This document shows positions 16,941 to 24,193 of a stretch of 64,000 nucleotides of DNA, one piece after another (position 1 is the first letter of the stretch; every line of letters begins with the position of its first letter). The notes beneath the pieces are model-generated. The model saw nothing but the letters and a program-made list of their open reading frames with translations, was not told where the DNA came from and ran no database searches. The translations under genes were made by a program, and so were the position numbers. This DNA comes from Streptomyces lanatus. GTDB taxonomy: Bacteria > Actinomycetota > Actinomycetes > Streptomycetales > Streptomycetaceae. Location: NCBI RefSeq assembly GCF_014655715.1, contig NZ_BNBM01000003.1, positions 467,686 through 531,685 of the forward strand. Reading direction: 5' to 3'.

Positions 16941-17576
16941 TCAGCGCAGCCAGGGGCTGCGGCGGACGAGCGGGAGCCTGGTCCAGAGCTTGCCGAGGCC
17001 GAGGGTGTCGCCGGCGGAGACGACGGCGAGGGCGATCAGGACCACGGCGTAGATGAGGTGGTACTCGGCGAACGGGTTCGTCGACATGCTCGGCGAACCG
17101 TCCGAGAGGGTCCGGGCGGGCGGCCACTCGGCGGCCCACATCAGCGCCATCATCACGGTGCCCGCGACGGCGGCCGGCCGCAGCGCCACACCGGCGATGA
17201 GCGCCACACCGATCCCGAGCAGACCGAGCATGAACAGCCAGTCCGCCCAGGCGTCCCCGGCCCAGGAGTGGAAGGCGGACTCCATCGGTCCGGCGGCCAC
17301 GCCGCCGAGAAAGCCCTTGGTCGGCGAGCCTCCGTCGATCCAGCCCTTGCCGGAAGGGGTGGCGTAGCCGAGGCCGAAGGTCTTGTCGAGGAACGCCCAC
17401 AGGAAGACGAACCCGGTGAGCAGGCGCAGGGACGCGAAGACGTAGGCACGTGCGGTGTGCGTTTCGCTGTGTGCCGACACGGCGGACTCAGGTATGGAGG
17501 CAGCGGCGGTCCGGTTCCTGCGGATGGACGGCAGGTGGAGGCCCGAACTCCGGTGAGAGTGCTCGTGCACGGCCAT
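16941..17576 (-). CDS. DoxX-like membrane protein
   Basis: A 211-residue membrane protein of the DoxX/thiosulfate-quinone oxidoreductase small-subunit superfamily. After a polar N terminus (about 50 residues), four helices can be seen: ASLRLLTGFVFLWAFLDKTFGLGY, WLFMLGLLGIGVALIAGVALRPA, VAGTVMMALMWAAEW, and HLIYAVVLIALAVV. The loop with SGKGWIDGGSPTKGFL is typical of actinobacterial members. The ATG at 17576 has GAAGGG upstream; the longer in-frame extension belongs to the formate-lyase remnant. A box lies 111 bases upstream. The substrate is unknown. Confidence 0.85.
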   Translation of the reverse strand: MAVHEHSHRSSGLHLPSIRRNRTAAASIPESAVSAHSETHTARAYVFASLRLLTGFVFLWAFLDKTFGLGYATPSGKGWIDGGSPTKGFLGGVAAGPMESAFHSWAGDAWADWLFMLGLLGIGVALIAGVALRPAAVAGTVMMALMWAAEWPPARTLSDGSPSMSTNPFAEYHLIYAVVLIALAVVSAGDTLGLGKLWTRLPLVRRSPWLR

Positions 17577-17686
17577 GGTGGTGATCCCTTCGGGGAGATG
17601 CGCGACGGTCCCGGTCGGTGTCCGCCGCTGCTCACTCTCGTGGCGGCGAGGCGGTGGCCGCCGGGTGCCGAAGGTCCGTGGCCGTA

Positions 17687-17700
17687 GGGCTGAACGGCCC
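17687..17700. promoter_or_regulatory. Candidate DevR/OsdR box upstream of DoxX-like gene
   Basis: GGGCTGAACGGCCC has one change from the recurrent palindrome. It lies 111 bases before the DoxX-like ATG on the minus strand. Confidence 0.5.
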
Positions 17701-17784
17701 TGTCCGCAGGGCCCGTTGGGGTGCGTGCTCGGCCGGACAAGGTTCACGCCGGTGGATAGTGGGGTCGGCGGAGACGGGTGGCCG

Positions 17785-18110
17785 TCGTCGTGGGTCTTGC
17801 GGTAGGTGCCGAAAACCCGCGTCACGAACGGGTCGGGCTCATAGCCGTACGCCTTCAGCCCGTTCTCCACCATGCGCAGGCCGCCGTTCGGCATGATCGC
17901 GCGCTTCAGCGGAGCGACGGTCTGGAGGCCGACGATCAGTTCGCGGTCGCGGTCTATGTAACCGGGCGCGTGCGAAGTGATCGTGGACGGGGTGACGGCG
18001 TCGACGTCGAGAATCCCCTTGCGCGCTCCTCGGGGAAAAGGGCGCTGACCTTCTCCCAGACTGCACGGGTGCCTCTCGCCCCTTCATCGAACCTCCGTGT
18101 CGGGGCTGCG
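17785..18110 (-). pseudogene. Pyruvate formate-lyase remnant, frameshifted and truncated
   Basis: About 100 codons matching the N-terminal part of pyruvate formate-lyase (E. coli PflB is about 760 residues). One frame reads FDEGARGTRAVWEKVSALFP and EERARG. After a shift near 18014-18022, a second frame reads ILDVDAVTPSTITSHAPGYI, then DRDRELIVGLQTVAPLKRAI, MPNGGLRMVENGLKAYGYEP and TRVFGTYRKTHDDG. PflB has the parallel STITSHDAGYI, IVGLQTEAPLKRALIPFGG and FTEYRKTHNQGVF. Sequence after KTHDDG is unrelated, so the catalytic cysteines and glycyl-radical glycine are gone. An ATG with GGAGG at 18087 may be the old start region. A glycyl-radical enzyme is unusual in an obligate aerobe. Confidence 0.85.
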
Positions 18111-18158
18111 GGAGGGCGCCGGAGGTCTCCTCGTCGGAGCCGGTTGGCCCGTGCCGAT

Positions 18159-18172
18159 GGACCGGGTGGCCC
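18159..18172. promoter_or_regulatory. Degenerate DevR/OsdR-type box between divergent units
   Basis: GGACCGGGTGGCCC matches the palindrome with two changes. It lies 69 bases before the plus-strand cNMP-fold gene and 72 bases before the possible start of the formate-lyase remnant. Confidence 0.35.
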
Positions 18173-18240
18173 ATGGTCCGCCGGCGGCGCCGGGCACACG
18201 CTGACTGCATAGGTCCCTGCACCTCGTCGGGAGGCACGCC

Positions 18241-18705
18241 ATGATCACCACGCCCACGCCCAGCATGCTGCGCGCCCTGCCCGCCGATCACCGGCAGCGG
18301 CTGATGCGCGTCGCCCGCGAGGTGTCCTTCCCGCAAGAAACGCGCCTGTTCGACGAAGGCGGCAGGGCCGACCGGTTCTGGATCATCCGAACCGGCACCG
18401 TCGAGCTCGACATGCGCGTGCCCGGCCGCCGCCCGGCCGTCATCGAGACCCTCCGGCACAACGAACTCGTCGGCTGGTCCTGGCTCTTCACCCCGCATGT
18501 CTGGCACCTGGGTGCCGAGGCGACGACCCCGGTGCGGGCCTACGAATTCGACGCCACGGCCGTCCGGTCGATGTGCCGGGACGACCCGGCCCTGGGCCAC
18601 GCCGTCACCCAATGGGTGGGCGACGTCCTCGCCCACCGCCTCCGCTGCGCCCGGACCCGGCTGCTGGACCTGTACGCCCCCTACGGCTCCGGCAGCTACG
18701 TCTGA
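18241..18705 (+). CDS. Cyclic-nucleotide-binding-fold protein (Crp-like sensor domain only)
   Basis: A 154-residue protein consisting of a single cNMP-binding beta-roll: MLRALPADHRQRLMRVAREVSF, FDEGGRADRFWIIRTGTVELDM, and a LRHNELVGWSWLF phosphate-binding-cassette region. Unlike Crp it lacks a C-terminal DNA-binding helix-turn-helix, so it is a sensor or scaffold rather than a classical regulator. The cassette arginine is not clearly conserved, so nucleotide binding is uncertain. It starts at ATG 18241 and is followed 35 bases later by the CBS-BON gene, a likely two-gene unit. Confidence 0.85.
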   Translation: MITTPTPSMLRALPADHRQRLMRVAREVSFPQETRLFDEGGRADRFWIIRTGTVELDMRVPGRRPAVIETLRHNELVGWSWLFTPHVWHLGAEATTPVRAYEFDATAVRSMCRDDPALGHAVTQWVGDVLAHRLRCARTRLLDLYAPYGSGSYV

Positions 18706-18740
18706 ACGTGCCCGCTAGCCGAAGCGAGGAAGGAGCCACC

Positions 18741-19424
18741 ATGCACGGCACCCCGCACACCATCAGCGACGTAATGACTCACACCGTCGCCGCTGTCGGG
18801 CGCAAGGCCACCTTCAAGGAGATCGCGCGGCTGATGCAGGACTGGAAGGTCAGCGCCCTGCCCGTCCTCGAAGGCGAGGGACGCGTCGTCGGAGTCGTCT
18901 CCGAAGCCGACCTGCTGCCCAAGGAGGAGTTCCGCGACAGCGACCCCGACCGTTACACCCAGCTGCGCCGCCTGTCCGACCTTGCGAAGGCCGGGGGGCT
19001 CACCGCCGAGGATCTGATGACCTCCCCGGCGCTCACCACCAGCCCCGATGCGACGCTCGCCCAGGCCGCCCGCACCATGGCCCACGCCAAGGTCAAGCGA
19101 CTGCCGGTGGTCAACGAGCTGGGCATGCTGGAGGGCATCGTCAGCAGGGCCGACCTGCTCACAGTCTTCCTGCGCGGCGACGACGACATCGCCGAAGAGG
19201 TGCGCCGCGAGCTCGTCGCCCACCTGTTCCCGACGCCCGGCTCGGCGATCCGGGTCGAGGTGCGTGACGGAGTCGTGAGGCTCGCCGGGCACGTCCGGGA
19301 CACGTCCCTGATCCCTGTGGCCGCCCGTCTCGTGCGCGCGGTCGAGGGCGTGGTGGACGTGGACTTCGAGTTGGAAGGCAACGGCAACGCCATCGGATCC
19401 CGTGACTCGTCCGCCCTGCCCTGA
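18741..19424 (+). CDS. CBS-pair plus BON domain protein
   Basis: A 227-residue protein with two CBS motifs: ISDVMTHTVAAVGRKATFKEIARLMQDWKVSALPVLEGEGRVVGVVSEADLL, and LTAEDLMTSPALTTSPDATLAQAARTMAHAKVKRLPVVNELGMLEGIVSRADLL. A C-terminal BON domain follows (VRRELVAHLFPTPGSAIRVEV, RDGVVRLAGHVRD, ARLVRAVEGVVDVDFEL, about 150-215). CBS pairs bind adenine nucleotides; BON may bind lipid. CBS-only relatives sit in the mycobacterial DosR regulon. The ATG at 18741 follows AGGAAGGAG. Confidence 0.92.
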   Translation: MHGTPHTISDVMTHTVAAVGRKATFKEIARLMQDWKVSALPVLEGEGRVVGVVSEADLLPKEEFRDSDPDRYTQLRRLSDLAKAGGLTAEDLMTSPALTTSPDATLAQAARTMAHAKVKRLPVVNELGMLEGIVSRADLLTVFLRGDDDIAEEVRRELVAHLFPTPGSAIRVEVRDGVVRLAGHVRDTSLIPVAARLVRAVEGVVDVDFELEGNGNAIGSRDSSALP

Positions 19425-19516
19425 CCAGATCGCCGAGGCCAGGCCACACCTGATCCTCGACGCTGGGTGCCAACCCAGGCTCGTTGGGCCGGTAGGGGCG
19501 CTTCTCTCGGCCGATG

Positions 19517-19530
19517 GGGCCGGACGGCCC
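19517..19530. promoter_or_regulatory. Candidate DevR/OsdR box upstream of response regulator
   Basis: GGGCCGGACGGCCC has both arms perfect. It lies 88 bases before the response regulator ATG, suggesting autoregulation. A half-match, GGGCCGGTAGGGGC, sits at 19486-19499. Confidence 0.6.
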
Positions 19531-19617
19531 TAGTACAGCCGGCCCCGGCGAGCGATGATCGGCAGCAGGAGCAGTCCATGGTCCGCAGATGTGAGCCGCG
19601 GGGAACGAGGGGTCGTC

Positions 19618-20319
19618 ATGACCGAGACAGGCACCTTCACCGAGCAGAACCCGATCCGGGTGTTCCTGCTGGACGATCACGAGGTCGTACGACGCGGCAT
19701 CACCGACCTGCTCGACGCCGAACCGGACATTTCAGTGGTCGGTGACGCGGACACCGTCGCTCACGCCCTCGCCCGCGGCCCGGCGCTGCGCCCGCATGTC
19801 GCCGTACTCGACGTACGCCTCCCCGACGGCGACGGCATCACGGTCTGCCGTGAGCTCCGCAGCCGGATGCCGGAACTGGCGTGTCTGATGCTGACGTCGT
19901 TCGACGACGAGGACGCCCTGCTCGACGCGATCATGGCCGGTGCCTCGGGCTATGTCCTCAAGCAGATCAGGGGCTCCGACCTGGTCTCGGCGGTACGCAC
20001 GGTCGCCTCGGGCCAGTCCATGCTGGACCCCGCGACCACGGCCCGCCTGATGCGCACGCTGCGCGCCGACCCGGCCGAGACCCCGACCATCGCACCCGAG
20101 CTGGCCAGCCTGTCGCCCCGCGAGCGCGACATCCTCGCCCTGATCGGCGAGGGCCTGACCAACCGCGAGATCGGCCACAAGCTCTACCTCTCGGAGAAGA
20201 CCGTCAAGAACCACATCTCCCGCCTGCTGGCCAAACTCGGCGTCCAACGCCGCGTCCAGGCCGCGGTCCTCGCCTCCCACCTGGAACAGCCCGAGACAAG
20301 CGAGCGCCCGGGACGGTGA
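19618..20319 (+). CDS. DevR/OsdR-type NarL-family response regulator
   Basis: A 233-residue response regulator. The receiver domain has acidic LLDDHEVVRRGI (residues 16-27), the phospho-acceptor aspartate in VAVLDVRLPDGDG near 64, and LTSFDDEDALL and GYVLKQIRG, the K of the switch. The LuxR-type helix-turn-helix is LSPRERDILALIGEGLTNREIGHKLYLSEKTVKNHISRLLAKLGVQRRVQAA. The layout and spacing match DevR/DosR. The ATG at 19618 has GAGGGG upstream; the longer frame to 19555 lacks a site. It is the likely partner of the kinase at 8385-10163 and the likely reader of the palindromic boxes (inference). Confidence 0.93.
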   Translation: MTETGTFTEQNPIRVFLLDDHEVVRRGITDLLDAEPDISVVGDADTVAHALARGPALRPHVAVLDVRLPDGDGITVCRELRSRMPELACLMLTSFDDEDALLDAIMAGASGYVLKQIRGSDLVSAVRTVASGQSMLDPATTARLMRTLRADPAETPTIAPELASLSPRERDILALIGEGLTNREIGHKLYLSEKTVKNHISRLLAKLGVQRRVQAAVLASHLEQPETSERPGR

Positions 20320-20572
20320 GGGCGGGGAAGCAAGCACCGAGACCAATGGGCTCCGCATGGTTTCCATCACCCGCAGGCACACTGGTGCCCAAGGTGCCTA
20401 CGGGCCATCAGGAGTCGGCGCTGGTTCCCTCGCCGGAAGCTTCCATGGGCGTTCGTGTGCGCGTTGACCACGTCGGGTCGAAACAGGGCTGCCACATACA
20501 GGCCTGTGCCGTCGACTCTCACGAGAGCAGCACGCGCAGGCGGGAAGCCCGCCCGTTCGCGCTCGCCCCGCA
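20320..20572. other. Non-coding stretch before old integration scar
   Basis: There is no convincing gene between the response regulator and the integrase scrap. Short open frames here lack ribosome sites and family features. It is probably chromosomal or decayed element DNA. Confidence 0.4.
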
Positions 20573-20656
20573 GAAGGTGACGTCCCGTTGGCCCGCAAGC
20601 CGTACGACCTACGGGCCACCTGCATCACGAACTGGCTCACCCTCAAGGTGTGCAGA
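20573..20656 (+). pseudogene. Tyrosine integrase remnant outside left attachment site
   Basis: A short in-frame stretch, EGDVPLARKPYDLRATCITN then WLTLKV, aligns with the catalytic box of the intact integrase in this window (NSPLAGRPYDLRHACITRWL then NAGV). The active-site histidine position reads alanine here, and coding similarity ends within about 28 codons. It lies 210 bases outside the left attachment repeat, so it is not part of the present element. Confidence 0.65.
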
Positions 20657-20783
20657 GGATGGCGAACGGGGAGTGCGTGCAGTCAGAGCCGGCTGACTCC
20701 ACCTGGCCGCCATCGCCCACGCACCGGTTCGCCGCGCCGATCGGTCTATCGCAGGTCTATCGTGACCACTGCCGACCAACGAC

Positions 20784-20820
20784 AAAGAGCGGGAGTCAGT
20801 GAGACTGACCCCCGCTCTTT
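20784..20820 (-). terminator. Hairpin beyond the split tRNA-Arg 3' end (left copy)
   Basis: 17-base arms (20784-20800 and 20804-20820) with one mismatch and a GAG loop; the core is GCGGGAGTCAGT-GAG-ACTGACCCCCGC. It lies about 50 bases past the 3' end of the tRNA fragment and is nearly identical to the hairpin at 39409-39447. It probably terminated the original tRNA transcript. Confidence 0.6.
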
Positions 20821-20866
20821 CATGTCGGCATCCGCCCAGGTCAGCGTGTGGTTTCTGCTGATCTTC

Positions 20867-20913
20867 GGCGAGTGCCCCCGGCAGGATTCGAACCTGCGCA
20901 CACGGCTCCGGAG
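20867..20913. repeat. Left attachment-site repeat (3' part of tRNA-Arg)
   Basis: A 47-base block identical to 39494-39540. It contains the tRNA-Arg 3' half from the anticodon loop (CTCCGGAG on this strand) through the T-arm and acceptor, plus 7 flanking bases. Sequence diverges immediately after GGAG, so this copy is not a functional tRNA. It marks the left end of the integrated element. Confidence 0.92.
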
Positions 20914-20984
20914 CACAATCAGAGTTCGGCTTGCGAACGGCCTCTGACCAGGAAGTTCCTTGATCCCGAGAGCAGTGCAGAGCC

Positions 20985-21006
20985 CGCGTGTATCGCAGAT
21001 AGTGCG
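20985..21006 (+). repeat. Possible integrase arm-type site, left
   Basis: CGCGTGTATCGCAGATAGTG and the next two bases match 39367-39388 at 21 of 22 positions, in the same orientation. The copies lie 71 bases inside the left and 105 bases inside the right attachment repeat. A related TCTATCGCAGGTCTATCG is at 20742-20759, just outside the left end. Confidence 0.45.
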
Positions 21007-21065
21007 TATTAGGCAGGGTGCAGGTCCCCAGTGGGGCTAGGGCGTGCCGTGTGAGGCAGAGTAAA

Positions 21066-21131
21066 TCGGGAGTCGCCTCCGGCTCCTGCCCATTTTTTTT
21101 TGAGGGGTCGGCTTCGCCGACGGGCTGCAAC
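21066..21131 (+). repeat. 65-bp direct repeat, left copy
   Basis: About 65 bases (GGAGTCGCCTCCGGCTCCTG, then GGTCGGCTTC-CCGACGGGCTG) recur at 23359-23423 with a few changes. The two copies frame the endonuclease VII-like and membrane-protein genes, suggesting that segment was acquired or duplicated by recombination. Confidence 0.65.
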
Positions 21132-21239
21132 ACCTTGGGGTCCCGCGAGGGGCGCCGGAATCCGAGCTGAACCGCCGGCCTCGGTCCGATGCCCGGAGGC
21201 GGGGTTCCTAACTGTCAATGGGCATGTCACCTTTAGATC

Positions 21240-22007
21240 ATGATGGCCGACTTACCGGTTCGTATCGTGGATGGACGTGTAGTCACGGAACGGGGGATCG
21301 GACCGGTGGCGATGGTCTGGCTCCCAGTGAACGGGCAAGTCATCGCCAAGATCCCGCCTCGGAAGGGCAATCGCCGTTGGCTGCACGAGACGGTGGGCAT
21401 CCGTTCCCCGGACTTCAACGGCGACCGTTGGCAGCTGCCACGCAGTAGCCTCGTGCGGCTGGTGACGGCGGCGGTCGACCGGTACGGGTTCATCGTGCTC
21501 TACCGAGATATGTCGAGGCTGTCGCAATGCACGAGGGCATGTTTGGAAGCAACAGGCGCTGAATGCCAGTGCTCGTGTCTGGGGCAGCACCACGGACAGG
21601 ATGCCGCGGGCTGGTTCGAGCGTGTCGGCGATGCGGTAGTGGCGGAGCGAGGCGAGTGCACTCGTACTGCGGTCGTCTACGGTGCGAGAGGGAGCGACGT
21701 GGACGCGGCGGTGTATCACGGTGAGCTGGCCGGTGAGCACTACCGGGTTGATCCCGCCGGCCGATGGAGCTGGCCGACCGCTGCACGCTTCATGTGCGCG
21801 AGCTGCATGACCGTGCGGGCAGCGGTGTGGGACCACTGCCACACGCACGGCTTTGTACGCGCGCCGCTCTGCAATCGCTGCAACACCCGCTATTGGCGCG
21901 GATGGCGGCCCCAGCACGGCCGGACAACGCACAGCCGTAACCTCGACGACAGCTACTACAGCTGGTGCCCGAAGAGCACCGAGGAGCGGAGACGGTGCAG
22001 CGCATAG
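21240..22007 (+). CDS. Endonuclease VII-like HNH nuclease
   Basis: A 255-residue protein whose C-terminal part (about residues 180-225) has the recombination-endonuclease VII zinc/HNH core: CASCMTVRAAVWDHCHTHGF then VRAPLCNRCNTRYWRG. Two CxxC pairs and the DHCHxxGxVRxxLCNxCN pattern are seen. T4 endonuclease VII cleaves branched DNA; whether this protein resolves junctions or cuts foreign DNA is unknown. The N-terminal 100 residues (VRIVDGRVVTERGIGPVAMVW) are unrecognised. ATG 21240 or 21243 could be used. It is the first gene inside the left end and is bracketed by the 65-bp repeats. Confidence 0.75.
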   Translation: MMADLPVRIVDGRVVTERGIGPVAMVWLPVNGQVIAKIPPRKGNRRWLHETVGIRSPDFNGDRWQLPRSSLVRLVTAAVDRYGFIVLYRDMSRLSQCTRACLEATGAECQCSCLGQHHGQDAAGWFERVGDAVVAERGECTRTAVVYGARGSDVDAAVYHGELAGEHYRVDPAGRWSWPTAARFMCASCMTVRAAVWDHCHTHGFVRAPLCNRCNTRYWRGWRPQHGRTTHSRNLDDSYYSWCPKSTEERRRCSA

Positions 22008-22044
22008 CAGAGCTTCGAGGCGCCGGTGACAGGTAAAGGCGTAA

Positions 22045-22110
22045 CCGGACAGCCGGACAGGTGGGACACTAGGTGTCGGTCACTCGGGTGCGTGTGACGC
22101 TGGACGGGAA
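22045..22110 (+). repeat. Intergenic repeat with CCGGACAG pair, copy A
   Basis: Begins CCGGACAGCCGGACAG (22045-22060), then GTGGGACACTAGGTGTCGGT, then a less conserved end with GACGCTGG. It matches copies at 23515 and 24097 (the latter over nearly its whole length). The stretch 22008-22303 holds this repeat and no convincing gene. Confidence 0.7.
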
Positions 22111-22303
22111 GCCGCCATGAACTCGCAGTTAGCCGGGCTGGGTAGCGTGCCGGCCGATCTGTACATACGGGTGATGGCTGGGCGTCTGTGGACCGGCAAC
22201 TGCTTCGTCCCGAATCAACCGTGGGTGACGGCTCCACCTTGGGCGGCTCTACCTCTCACCTGTGCTGATGGTTCACTCTTCTACCCGATAGTGTTGGGTT
22301 ACT

Positions 22304-23080
22304 TCACAAGTCCTTACCGAGCGTGACTGCTGCCACGACGACGGACAGTACGGCCACGACGAGCGACCCAAGTGCAATCTTGTCGGCGCTTGAAGACCGA
22401 CTCCACCACGAGCCATGTGGAATTTCTACCGTAGGTTTGAGGACTGCTCGATTGGCTCGATTGAAGAGCTTGAAGCCGATCCAGTACACCACCGCCATGG
22501 TCACTGAGTAAGCGAGGATTGCAACAGTCCCCTGCCATGAATCGCCACCACTTGACGATGGGTTGGGCTTGAAACTCTGAGGTTCGACGATCTTGAGGGT
22601 TACGAGCATTCCCGCTATGTAGGGAATTGTAATGAGATATAGCAAGAGGGTGGTCTTGAGGCGCTTCGTCCTGTCCTCCCGGTCGCGCCTGGGTCTCCCA
22701 CCTGCAGCCTTCAGAAAGAGCTCAATCCGGGCGGCCTGCCCGTGGACCCAAGTTGCATCCCGCCCAGAGACCTGCACCTCGACCCGCTCGGCATCGATGG
22801 CGATGGCAACCTTTCGATCACCTGCACTGTCGGCAGCTTCCAGTGCAAGATTGTCCCAGTCGTCCAGGTTGCCAGTGGCGTTGGAGTTGCGCACATGGTC
22901 GACGAGGCCGGATAGCGTGCCAGCGCTATATCGGGTGCTCGCGCGCTGAGTCGAAATGGACACGGATGCTACGGGGGTTCCTTCTGGGGCGAGATTGAAG
23001 AGCCTGTTGAGTTCGCCTTTGCCGAGCCGACAAGTGATGTACACCTTGCGGACTTCATCGTGTTGAGTGGGGCTGGCCAT
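22304..23080 (-). CDS. Membrane protein of unknown function, low-GC cargo
   Basis: A 258-residue protein with a soluble N-terminal part of about 130 residues (VRKVYITCRLGKGELNRLFN and AIDAERVEVQVSGRDATWVHG) and three hydrophobic segments: LLLYLITIPYIAGMLVTL, GTVAILAYSVTMAVVYWIGF and IALGSLVVAVLSVVVAAVTL. Base composition is clearly lower in GC than the flanking genes, a sign of foreign origin. The ATG at 23080 (MASPTQHDEV) is preferred over in-frame upstream starts, though its ribosome site is weak. I do not recognise the family. It sits between the 65-bp repeats with the endonuclease gene, converging on it. Confidence 0.65.
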   Translation of the reverse strand: MASPTQHDEVRKVYITCRLGKGELNRLFNLAPEGTPVASVSISTQRASTRYSAGTLSGLVDHVRNSNATGNLDDWDNLALEAADSAGDRKVAIAIDAERVEVQVSGRDATWVHGQAARIELFLKAAGGRPRRDREDRTKRLKTTLLLYLITIPYIAGMLVTLKIVEPQSFKPNPSSSGGDSWQGTVAILAYSVTMAVVYWIGFKLFNRANRAVLKPTVEIPHGSWWSRSSSADKIALGSLVVAVLSVVVAAVTLGKDL

Positions 23081-23358
23081 GTCCGGGATGCTGGCACAAC
23101 TATTTGGGTCGTACGTCTGCTTTCGATGTGTGGTGACCAAGCTGTGGCCTAGTAGAAGTGTGGTCCGCTCCGACCGGCCCCAGCCACAGAGGACTTTCCC
23201 GCCTCTGCCCGCATGCACGCAGCGTGCCGCCGGGCGCGGCTAGCGGGGCGAAGACGGGAGGCAGGTCGCGCCGCAGAGGCGGCGTGCGCCGTGCGCGGGC
23301 CTTGATCGGGTAGAGAAGATTCAATGCCGCCCTGTTCACTCCTCGTGAAGCAGGGGGG

Positions 23359-23423
23359 CTGATCGGAAGTCGCCTCCGGCTCCTGCGCCCATTGATAGGT
23401 CGGCTTCACCGACGGGCTGTAAC
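23359..23423 (+). repeat. 65-bp direct repeat, right copy
   Basis: Partner of 21066-21131, closely similar over about 65 bases in direct orientation. It runs straight into the hairpin at 23417-23441. Confidence 0.65.
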
Positions 23424-23441
23424 ACCCCTCGGGTGTTACAG
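23417..23441. promoter_or_regulatory. Perfect inverted repeat CTGTAACACCC-CTC-GGGTGTTACAG
   Basis: 11-base perfect arms with a 3-base spacer, in the 365-base gap between the membrane protein gene and the acetyltransferase gene. It could be a terminator for either side or an operator. The left 65-bp copy has only the degenerate CTGCAACACC here, so the full palindrome is specific to this copy. Confidence 0.5.
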
Positions 23442-23514
23442 CCGTATGTGACCGGACAGCGCGGACACGTGCACTTTGAGCTGTCCGGGGTGTTTGTGCA
23501 GGTGAAAGGCATAG

Positions 23515-23550
23515 CCGGACAGCCGGACAGGTGGTGTCAGTCGGGCGTCG
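23515..23550 (+). repeat. Intergenic repeat with CCGGACAG pair, copy B
   Basis: CCGGACAGCCGGACAG at 23515-23530, then GTGG. It is preceded by CTGTCCGGGGTGTTTGTGCA (23481-23500), which recurs before copy C. It lies 54 bases upstream of the acetyltransferase ATG. Confidence 0.65.
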
Positions 23551-23583
23551 TACGGTCTAACCAACCGAACTCATGGGGGCTAA

Positions 23584-24021
23584 ATGCCGGAGCAGGTAGG
23601 CGAGTTGAGATGGTGGTGGATCAAGCTACGCAACCCGAGGGATGACAGGTTCTTCCTGTACTACCCCAATGGCGGGGGCGCAGACGCCAAGGTTCTGCGG
23701 GTATGTGATCGGGGTGGCATCGAACATGCGATCCTGATCTGGAGCGTCTGCCATGAATGCCAGTGTGGCCTGATCGCAAAGATCTCGATGATCCCTGAAT
23801 GGCAGCGTCAGGGGCTGGGGCGCCGTCTCGTGCGCTGGGCCCTGCGTGAGGGACCGAACTACGCCTGGGTCACGTCGAGCCAGTCACCGGACGGGCAGCA
23901 GTTCTTCCCCGCGTTGGCGCGGGAGACTGGCGCAGCGCTCACTAACAAGGGGGAGCCGTGCGTCCACGTTGACGTCGTGAACCGCTCTTTCCCCAGGCCT
24001 CGACTCGTCCGCGACATCTGA
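23584..24021 (+). CDS. GNAT-like acetyltransferase
   Basis: A 145-residue protein with the GNAT acetyl-CoA core ISMIPEWQRQGLGRRLVRWAL (about residues 77-97), matching the Q/RxxGxG/A pyrophosphate loop. The N-terminal part WWWIKLRNPRDDRFFLYY is unusual and the acceptor substrate is unknown. It starts at ATG 23584 after a repeat-containing leader and lies as AICE cargo between two CCGGACAG repeat copies. Base composition is below the chromosomal average. Confidence 0.65.
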   Translation: MPEQVGELRWWWIKLRNPRDDRFFLYYPNGGGADAKVLRVCDRGGIEHAILIWSVCHECQCGLIAKISMIPEWQRQGLGRRLVRWALREGPNYAWVTSSQSPDGQQFFPALARETGAALTNKGEPCVHVDVVNRSFPRPRLVRDI

Positions 24022-24096
24022 GTTCGTCTCCGACCCGGACACCCCGGACACCATCTGTTGTGGTTGTCCGGGGTGTTTGTGCAGGTGGGAGCCTTA

Positions 24097-24175
24097 TCCG
24101 GACAGCCGGACAGGTGGGACACTGGGTGTTGGTCAACCGGGCGGGATGGGACGCTGGTAGAGGAAGCCGCCACGT
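24097..24175 (+). repeat. Intergenic repeat with CCGGACAG pair, copy C
   Basis: CCGGACAGCCGGACAG (about 24099), then GTGGGACACTGGGTGTTGGT and GACGCTGGTAGAGGAAGCCG. It matches copy A over about 75 bases. It ends 19 bases before the GntR gene, so it is probably that gene's promoter/operator region. Confidence 0.65.
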
Positions 24176-24193
24176 AACTGGAAGGGGAGCCAC

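Noticed and set aside
20867..20913. Possible second tRNA-Arg gene at the left end
   Set aside because: Only the 3' part to the anticodon loop is present; the 5' half diverges completely, so it is an att remnant.
22117..22326. 69-codon plus-strand ORF starting ATG after repeat copy A
   Set aside because: In the matching repeat copy C the ATG position reads ACG, there is no recognisable family, and it overlaps the end of the convergent membrane-protein gene.
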